A DNA stretch of 19,553 nt from UJ101 sp047975265 (GTDB taxonomy: Bacteria > Bacteroidota > Bacteroidia > Flavobacteriales > UJ101). The first letter of the stretch is position 1. The number at the start of each line of letters is the position of its first letter. This document shows positions 14,733-19,553 of this stretch, in pieces. The stretch is from NCBI GenBank assembly GCA_047975265.1, contig JBKEDE010000058.1, positions 1 to 19,553 of the forward strand. Reading direction: 5' to 3'. Position numbers and translations under genes: made by a program. The notes under the pieces were generated by a model, which ran no database searches, was not told the DNA's origin, and saw only the letters and a list, made by a program, of their open reading frames with translations.

Positions 14733-14783
14733 TGTTATTAACACTTGCAAAAAAGTGTAGTTAATCAGGATGTATTCTAACTA

Positions 14784-14820
14784 TAAAATCTGTTCTAAAT
14801 TTACTTTAGAACAGATTTTA
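14784..14820. terminator. Bidirectional-looking terminator after clpB
   Basis: TAAAATCTGTTCTAAA (14784-14799) pairs perfectly over 16 bp with TTTAGAACAGATTTTA (14805-14820) around a TTTAC loop. The stem ends are A/T runs, giving a T tract on either strand. It lies 22 bases after the clpB stop, separating clpB from the nrdBA promoter on the same strand. Confidence 0.75.
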
Positions 14821-14841
14821 AAACTTTATTTTTAACTCATT

Positions 14842-17442
14842 TTAAGTATTAACTCGAAAGGCTAAATGATCTTCACCTTCAAAATAATCCAATAGCACCA
14901 CACTGTTTTCCTTTATTTTTCCTGCAATGATTTCTTTTGATAAGGCGTTCAGCACTTCTGTCTGAATAACTCTTTTTAAAGGTCTTGCTCCAAATTGAGG
15001 CTCATATCCTTTTGCAGAAATCCAATCTAAGGCTTGTTCGGTTGCGTCTAAAGTAATTTCTTTTTTTGCTAAAATAGTCGTTAATCCTTTTAATTGGATT
15101 TGAACAATCTCTCGAATTTCTTTTTTACTTAACGGTTTAAACATCAACACTTCATCGATTCGGTTTAAAAACTCAGGACGAATGGCTTGCTTCAATAATC
15201 CAAACACCTCTTTTTTAGTAGTTTCTATCACTGAATCTACATTTTTTCTATCTACATTTTCAAAATTTTCCTGAATGATATGAGCCCCCATATTTGAAGT
15301 CATAATAATAATGGTATTTTTAAAATTAACCGTACGACCTTTGTTGTCAGTTAAATGGCCATCATCCAATACTTGTAATAAAACATTAAATGTATCGGGG
15401 TGTGCTTTTTCTATTTCATCCAATAAAATAACAGAATAAGGTCTTCTTCTAACAGCTTCGGTTAATTGCCCGCCTTCATCATATCCTACATAGCCCGGAG
15501 GTGCTCCAATTAGACGACTAACCGAATGACGTTCTTGGTATTCGCTCATATCAATTCGGGTCATGTTATTTTCATCATCAAATAAATATTCTGCCAAAGC
15601 TTTTGCTAACTCTGTTTTACCTATTCCGGTCGATCCTAAAAACAAGAATGATCCTATGGGTTTTTTCTCGTCTTGCAAACCGGATCTTGAGCGTCGAATA
15701 GCATCTGAAACCGCTTGGATTGCCTCGTCTTGACCGATTACCCTTTGATGTAATTCATCCTCTAAATGCAATAATTTTTCTCGTTCGCTTTGAATCATTT
15801 TTGTAACCGGAATTCCTGTCCATTTTGCCACAACTTCTGCGATATCTTCGCGGGTTACTTCTTCTTTAATCAAACGATTTGTATCTGTATTTTCAGCTAA
15901 TTTTGTTTCATATTCTTTCATTTTTTCTTCAGCTTCCTTCATTTTTCCATAACGGATTTCTGCTACTTTTCCATAATCTCCTGCACGTTCTGCTTGTTCT
16001 GCTTCAAATTTTAAATGTTCAATTTCTTCTTTGGTTGCTTGAAGGGTTTCTACCACCTCTTTTTCACTTTTCCATTTAGCATTAATGTTGTTTCGTTCTT
16101 CATTTAATTGTGCCAAATCTTGTTTAAGCAATGTTAATTTAGCATCATCATTTTCTCTTTTAATCGCCTCAATTTCAATTTCTAACTGCATAATTTTACG
16201 ATCCAATACATCCAATTCTTCTGGTTTGGAATTAATCTCCATGCGTAATTTTGAGGAGGCTTCATCAATCAAATCAATCGCTTTGTCCGGCAGAAAACGA
16301 TCGGCAATATACCGTTGGGACAATTCTACGGAAGCAATAATGGCTTCATCTTTTATACGAACTTTATGATGTGTTTCGTATTTTTCTTTAATTCCTCGTA
16401 AAATAGAAATGGCCGATTCTGTATCCGGTTCATCAACCAATACTTTTTGAAAACGTCTTTCCAGTGCTTTATCTTTCTCAAAATATTTTTGGTATTCGTT
16501 CAAAGTAGTTGCTCCGATAGCGCGTAAGTCCCCTCTTGCTAAAGCGGGTTTTAGTATGTTAGCAGCATCCATAGCTCCTTCTCCACCACCGGCTCCTACC
16601 AATGTGTGGATTTCATCAATAAATAAAATAATTTTACCGTTAGAATTGGTTACTTCTTTTACAACCGATTTTAAACGTTCTTCAAATTCGCCTTTGTATT
16701 TTGCTCCGGCAATTAAAGCTCCCATATCTAAGGAATACAATAATTTATCTTTCAAATTTTCAGGAACGTCTCCTTTAATAATTCGATGTGCCAAACCTTC
16801 TGCTATAGCTGTTTTTCCTACTCCGGGCTCACCAATTAAAATAGGATTATTTTTGGTTCTTCGTGATAAAATTTGCAATACACGACGGATTTCCTCATCT
16901 CGGCCGATTACAGGATCTAATTTTCCCGTTTCAGCTAATTTGTTCAGGTTTTTTGCATATTTAGATAACGAGTTATACGTTTCTTCAGCTGAAGCTGAAG
17001 TAACACGCTCACCTTTTCTCAATTCTTTAATACTTTCCAACAAAGCTTTTTGAGTTACGCCTTGATCTTTTAATAATTGTGAGATCGAGTCACCTGAATT
17101 CAACAAGCCTAATAACAAGTGTTCTACAGAAACAAACTCATCCTGCATTTTTTTTGCCTGATCTTGTGCAATGTTGATTACTTTTCCTGCATTTTGTGAT
17201 AAATGTTGTTGTCCTCCTTGAACCTTTGAATAGCTGTTCAGGGTTTTTTCTAATATATTTTTGGTCAATTCTACATTTACACCTAACTTTTTTAATAGAA
17301 AAGGCGTAACATTTTGGTCTTTTTCAAAAATAGCTTTTAAAATATGACCTGTATCAATTGCTTGGTTTTCCATTGAAAAAGCAATTTGCTGTGCTTGTTG
17401 GATGACCTCTTGCGATTTTAATGTGAAATTATTTAGATTCAT
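14842..17442 (-). CDS. clpB: ATP-dependent chaperone ClpB
   Basis: Hexameric AAA+ disaggregase that works with DnaK to dissolve protein aggregates. From the ATG at 17442 it has 866 residues, normal for ClpB. The Clp N domain covers about 1-145. AAA1 has Walker A GEPGVGKT (204-211) and Walker B IILFIDEIH (271-279). The coiled-coil middle domain, which distinguishes ClpB from ClpA/ClpC, is at about 400-525. AAA2 has Walker A GSTGIGKT (603-610), pore loop GYVGYDEGG (650-658) and Walker B VILLDEIEKA (671-680). An in-frame ATG 54 bases upstream adds residues unlike the family start (MNLNNFTLKSQEV) and overlaps the likely promoter, so the internal ATG is preferred. Confidence 0.97.
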   Translation of the reverse strand: MNLNNFTLKSQEVIQQAQQIAFSMENQAIDTGHILKAIFEKDQNVTPFLLKKLGVNVELTKNILEKTLNSYSKVQGGQQHLSQNAGKVINIAQDQAKKMQDEFVSVEHLLLGLLNSGDSISQLLKDQGVTQKALLESIKELRKGERVTSASAEETYNSLSKYAKNLNKLAETGKLDPVIGRDEEIRRVLQILSRRTKNNPILIGEPGVGKTAIAEGLAHRIIKGDVPENLKDKLLYSLDMGALIAGAKYKGEFEERLKSVVKEVTNSNGKIILFIDEIHTLVGAGGGEGAMDAANILKPALARGDLRAIGATTLNEYQKYFEKDKALERRFQKVLVDEPDTESAISILRGIKEKYETHHKVRIKDEAIIASVELSQRYIADRFLPDKAIDLIDEASSKLRMEINSKPEELDVLDRKIMQLEIEIEAIKRENDDAKLTLLKQDLAQLNEERNNINAKWKSEKEVVETLQATKEEIEHLKFEAEQAERAGDYGKVAEIRYGKMKEAEEKMKEYETKLAENTDTNRLIKEEVTREDIAEVVAKWTGIPVTKMIQSEREKLLHLEDELHQRVIGQDEAIQAVSDAIRRSRSGLQDEKKPIGSFLFLGSTGIGKTELAKALAEYLFDDENNMTRIDMSEYQERHSVSRLIGAPPGYVGYDEGGQLTEAVRRRPYSVILLDEIEKAHPDTFNVLLQVLDDGHLTDNKGRTVNFKNTIIIMTSNMGAHIIQENFENVDRKNVDSVIETTKKEVFGLLKQAIRPEFLNRIDEVLMFKPLSKKEIREIVQIQLKGLTTILAKKEITLDATEQALDWISAKGYEPQFGARPLKRVIQTEVLNALSKEIIAGKIKENSVVLLDYFEGEDHLAFRVNT

Positions 17443-17477
17443 ATTTTTATTAATTTTTCTGTTTATATATTCAGATT

Positions 17478-17516
17478 CAAAATTATAACCAAACAAAAAA
17501 AGCAGTCATTTTGACT
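17478..17516 (-). promoter_or_regulatory. -7 box and short inverted repeat upstream of clpB
   Basis: On the minus strand TAATTTTG (17485-17478) matches TAnnTTTG exactly and gives a leader of about 30 bases before the ATG at 17442. Further upstream AGTCA-TTT-TGACT (17504-17516) is a short inverted repeat at an operator-like position. No CIRCE element or clear -33 box was seen, so heat-shock control cannot be read from the sequence. Confidence 0.4.
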
Positions 17517-17618
17517 ATTTTTATAGATTTTCATTATGTTTTTACGACTTTTTGTCTTGTTTTCTTGTGTATTTTATAAGGAGCAATTTTACAGGTTTTT
17601 TGTTTTATATTTACGAAA

Positions 17619-17633
17619 AATTTGTTACAAATT
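17619..17633. repeat. Inverted repeat upstream of the DUF4407 gene
   Basis: AATTTGT and ACAAATT flank a single T, a perfect 7-1-7 inverted repeat 38 bases before the ATG at 17671. It could be an operator for this gene. No perfect TAnnTTTG box was found in the spacer. Confidence 0.35.
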
Positions 17634-17670
17634 GTATTAAAAAACGTCTTATTAACCGATATTAAAAAAT

Positions 17671-18711
17671 ATGCGAAAAAATTCAGAATACACTTTTATA
17701 ACGAAATTCTTCCTTTATTGTTCGGGGAGTTCGTTCTCTATTTTAAAAAGAACACCTTCTGAAATTAATAAATATGTAGGAATAGGCGGAACTTTATTTT
17801 TTACGGGATTGTTGGCTACGCTTTCAGGGGGCTATGCTCTTTTTAGCGTTTTTGACCACTTTTGGGCAGCTGTAGGTTTTGGGATTATTTGGGGATTGAT
17901 GATTTTTAATCTCGACCGGTTTATTGTTTCGTCTATGAGAAAAACACATTCTTTTGGGAAACAATTTATAATGGCTGTTCCTCGTATTGTTTTGGCTTCC
18001 ATTTTGGCGGTAGTTATTTCTAAACCGCTTGAATTGCGTATTTTTCAAAAGGAAATTAATAAAGAATTGGTTGAAATCAATCAAGAAAACCAGCAAATAT
18101 TAAAAGCTGAAATTGATTCTACTTTTCAATCGAACAATTATGATCTTTTGAGAACACATAACCAAATCAATCAAAGTTTAAAAGAAAAAGACAGTATTTA
18201 TTTAAAACGTCAGGAGGAATTTGATTTGGAACGCTTAGGAACGAAAGGAGATCGAACCAGTGGTAAAGCCGGTTACGGACCTTTAGCTAAAGAAAAAGAG
18301 AAACAAATGAATTTGGCAAAGCAGGAGAGAGAGCAGTATCAGGAGGAAAGTAAAAGTTCGTTGCAAAATATTCAGCAAAAATTAGATAATCTGCAGAGCA
18401 AAAAGGATTCTATTTATCAACAAGATGCAGCGGTTTTAAAAGGTTATAACGGTGTTGCCGCACAATTACATGCCTTAAATTCTTTAAGTAAAAAGGAAAC
18501 TGCTGTTTCTACTGCAAGTCTATTTATTGTGCTTTTATTTCTAATTTTAGAAACCGCCCCGATATTTGTAAAGTTAATAGCATCTAAAGGACCGTATGAT
18601 TATTTATTGCAGAATCATGAGCATGATTTTGAAGTATATAACAGAGAAAAAATAGCTATTAAAGAATATAAAATCAATAAAAAAATCAGTGAATTAAACA
18701 AAAAAATATAA
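17671..18711 (+). CDS. DUF4407 family membrane protein
   Basis: A 346-residue inner-membrane protein of unknown function. Three membrane helices lie at about 37-57, 65-80 and 101-118, and a fourth at about 279-300. The family-typical stretches are visible: WGLMIFNLDRFIVSSMR (74-90), AVPRIVLASILAVVISKPLE (102-121) and the ETAPIFVKL end of the last helix (294-302). Between helices 3 and 4 is a long charged, Gln/Glu/Lys-rich region (about 125-275) expected to form a coiled-coil hairpin, probably on the periplasmic side. It is divergent from clpB with a 228-base spacer. DUF4407 is the recognised family; no biochemical role is known to me. Confidence 0.88.
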   Translation: MRKNSEYTFITKFFLYCSGSSFSILKRTPSEINKYVGIGGTLFFTGLLATLSGGYALFSVFDHFWAAVGFGIIWGLMIFNLDRFIVSSMRKTHSFGKQFIMAVPRIVLASILAVVISKPLELRIFQKEINKELVEINQENQQILKAEIDSTFQSNNYDLLRTHNQINQSLKEKDSIYLKRQEEFDLERLGTKGDRTSGKAGYGPLAKEKEKQMNLAKQEREQYQEESKSSLQNIQQKLDNLQSKKDSIYQQDAAVLKGYNGVAAQLHALNSLSKKETAVSTASLFIVLLFLILETAPIFVKLIASKGPYDYLLQNHEHDFEVYNREKIAIKEYKINKKISELNKKI

Positions 18712-18790
18712 TAATGGTCTGATTTTTGAATTAAATCTTTTGAAATTCGTTTATTTTTATTAAATTGACCAAAATAAATATATCAAAGTT

Positions 18791-19216
18791 ATGAGAAAAA
18801 TTATAATAGGAGCATTGTTAATGCTTTTTTCAGTGGGTTACATTAATGCACAAAGCATCGTTGGAAAATGGAAAACGATGGATGATAAGACGGGTAAAGC
18901 GAAATCTATTGTCGAGATTTACAAGAAAGGAGATAAGTATTTCGGGAAAATAGTAAAAGTACTGTTTGACGCTCCTGCTGATATTTGCATACCGTGTAAA
19001 GACGATCGGAAAGACAAACCTATAATCGGGCTTGAAGTCATTCGTGACATGGAGTTGGATGATGATGAGTATGAAGGAGGAACGATTATAGACCCTGAAG
19101 TAGGAAAAGTGTATAAATGTATAATTAAAACCAATGGTACAGATAAATTAGATGTAAGAGGATACATTGGATTTTCTTTAATAGGAAGAACGCAAACATG
19201 GCATAAAGTAAATTAA
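18791..19216 (+). CDS. Secreted DUF2147 family protein (lipocalin-like)
   Basis: A 141-residue protein with a signal peptide (MRKIIIGALLMLFSVGYINA, cleavage likely after Ala20). The mature part begins SIVGKWKTMDDKTGKAKSIV, the conserved start of the DUF2147 beta-barrel domain. The family's Cys pair is present as CIPC at 66-69, followed by KDDRKDKPIIGL; the two Cys may form a disulfide or bind a metal. The domain runs to YIGFSLIGRTQTWHKV at the end, so the protein is complete. It lies 79 bases after the DUF4407 gene, with possible read-through, and ends in a strong terminator. It is probably periplasmic, and its ligand is unknown. Confidence 0.92.
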   Translation: MRKIIIGALLMLFSVGYINAQSIVGKWKTMDDKTGKAKSIVEIYKKGDKYFGKIVKVLFDAPADICIPCKDDRKDKPIIGLEVIRDMELDDDEYEGGTIIDPEVGKVYKCIIKTNGTDKLDVRGYIGFSLIGRTQTWHKVN

Positions 19217-19242
19217 AAAGTCGTGTTTTAAGCAACGAAGAG

Positions 19243-19272
19243 AACTGTATCTTTTTTAGATGCAGTTTTTTT
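19243..19272 (+). terminator. Rho-independent terminator after the DUF2147 gene
   Basis: AACTGTATCT (19243-19252) pairs with AGATGCAGTT (19258-19267), a 10-bp stem with one T.G wobble and a five-T loop, followed by TTTTT. It lies 26 bases after the stop codon. Confidence 0.85.
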
Positions 19273-19349
19273 ATTTAATATCAGAGCTGTCCTAAACATT
19301 TTCAAATTTAGAGTTATTTTTGTTACTTTATTGATACGTTAAAAGCAAT

Positions 19350-19553
19350 TTAGCACCATTTTTGGCTTTGGCTTCAGATGGGTTTTGTGTGTTTTTTCAG
19401 CTCTCCGAGCAATTGAAAATCCTTTGGAAATTTTATCCAAATCACACTTTTATTCCGATGCGAACCTTGCCAAAATTCGTATTGGGAGAACTCCAAAGTC
19501 AATGGCGTTTGCTTTATAATATTATACAAAATGCGAATTGCGTATTTTGTGTA
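19350..19553 (-). pseudogene. Decayed N-terminus of a tyrosine recombinase (site-specific integrase), runs off the window
   Basis: On the minus strand an open frame from the window edge to TGA 19376-19374 reads, near its end, EFWQGSHRNKSVIWIKF and LLGELKKHTKPI. This resembles, from memory, the N-terminal segment of Bacteroidota tyrosine recombinases, where a strand of the type H-x-N-K-x-x-I-x-I-x-F is followed by a helix and then WSxSxKxWY. Here the codon expected to be Trp is TGA, and the next codons read SQSQKWC before a TAA (19352-19350). The reading frame is thus broken at the family motif and nothing recognisable follows. No ATG is visible in the window part; TTG codons are possible starts. 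The catalytic Arg-His-Arg-Tyr domain is missing. Confidence 0.45.
19527..19551. repeat. Imperfect inverted repeat at the window edge
   Basis: ACAAAATGCG (19527-19536) and CGTATTTTGT (19542-19551) are inverted copies with one mismatch around AATTG. It lies upstream of the putative recombinase remnant in its reading direction and could be an operator, a recombination-site arm or a hairpin. Confidence 0.45.

Noticed and set aside
17443..17496. Longer N-terminus of ClpB from the upstream ATG at 17496
   Set aside because: The extra 18 residues are not ClpB-like and overlap the -7 box at 17478-17485; the internal ATG gives the standard start.
1..19553. CRISPR arrays, tRNA or rRNA genes, toxin-antitoxin or defence modules
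   Set aside because: No regularly spaced repeats, no RNA-gene signatures and no matching proteins were found on either strand.

Overview
The window looks like chromosomal DNA of a member of the Flavobacteriaceae (Bacteroidota); the genus cannot be fixed from the sequence. The DNA is AT-rich, ribosome-binding sites are mostly absent or A-rich, and several genes are preceded by the Bacteroidota -7 box TAnnTTTG. The protein families also fit: DUF4407, DUF2147, a TPR-type sensor kinase, a Cys-acidic surface lipoprotein and an IS982-type transposase of the kind common in this group.

Layout. 1-248 is the end of an IS982-like element (N-terminus of a transposase, minus strand). 249-421 holds a sigma-54-like promoter followed by a strong terminator, possibly a small RNA unit, and then the glnS promoter. 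422-3338 is a tight plus-strand operon: glnS, two small membrane proteins, and ruvC with a TTG start. 3328-5223 is a minus-strand TPR-histidine kinase whose 3' end overlaps ruvC. 5510-6634 is holB (DNA polymerase III delta'), probably leaderless. 6652-7080 is a small Ig-like lipoprotein. 7303-8244 is a membrane-anchored coiled-coil protein of unknown function, followed by tandem terminators.

8450-11723 (minus) is ybeY, mnmG and a SAM-dependent methyltransferase. mnmG is bracketed by two parS-type ParB-binding sites 1.97 kb apart. 11816-14450 (minus) is nrdB-nrdA, a B12-independent class I ribonucleotide reductase, preceded by a cobalamin riboswitch with a possible L5-L13 kissing loop. 14842-17442 (minus) is clpB, 17671-18711 a DUF4407 membrane protein, and 18791-19216 a secreted DUF2147 protein with a strong terminator. 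The last 200 bases hold what looks like the decayed N-terminus of a tyrosine recombinase.

How the genes relate. Most are housekeeping genes for translation (glnS, mnmG, ybeY), DNA replication, recombination and precursor supply (holB, ruvC, nrdBA) and protein quality control (clpB). The least ordinary parts are regulatory or structural: the parS pair around mnmG, which suggests an origin-proximal location; the B12 switch over nrdBA, which predicts a B12-dependent reductase elsewhere in the genome; and the sigma-54-like unit next to the IS end. I did not find a convincing, wholly new multigene system. Both window edges are mobile-element remnants.
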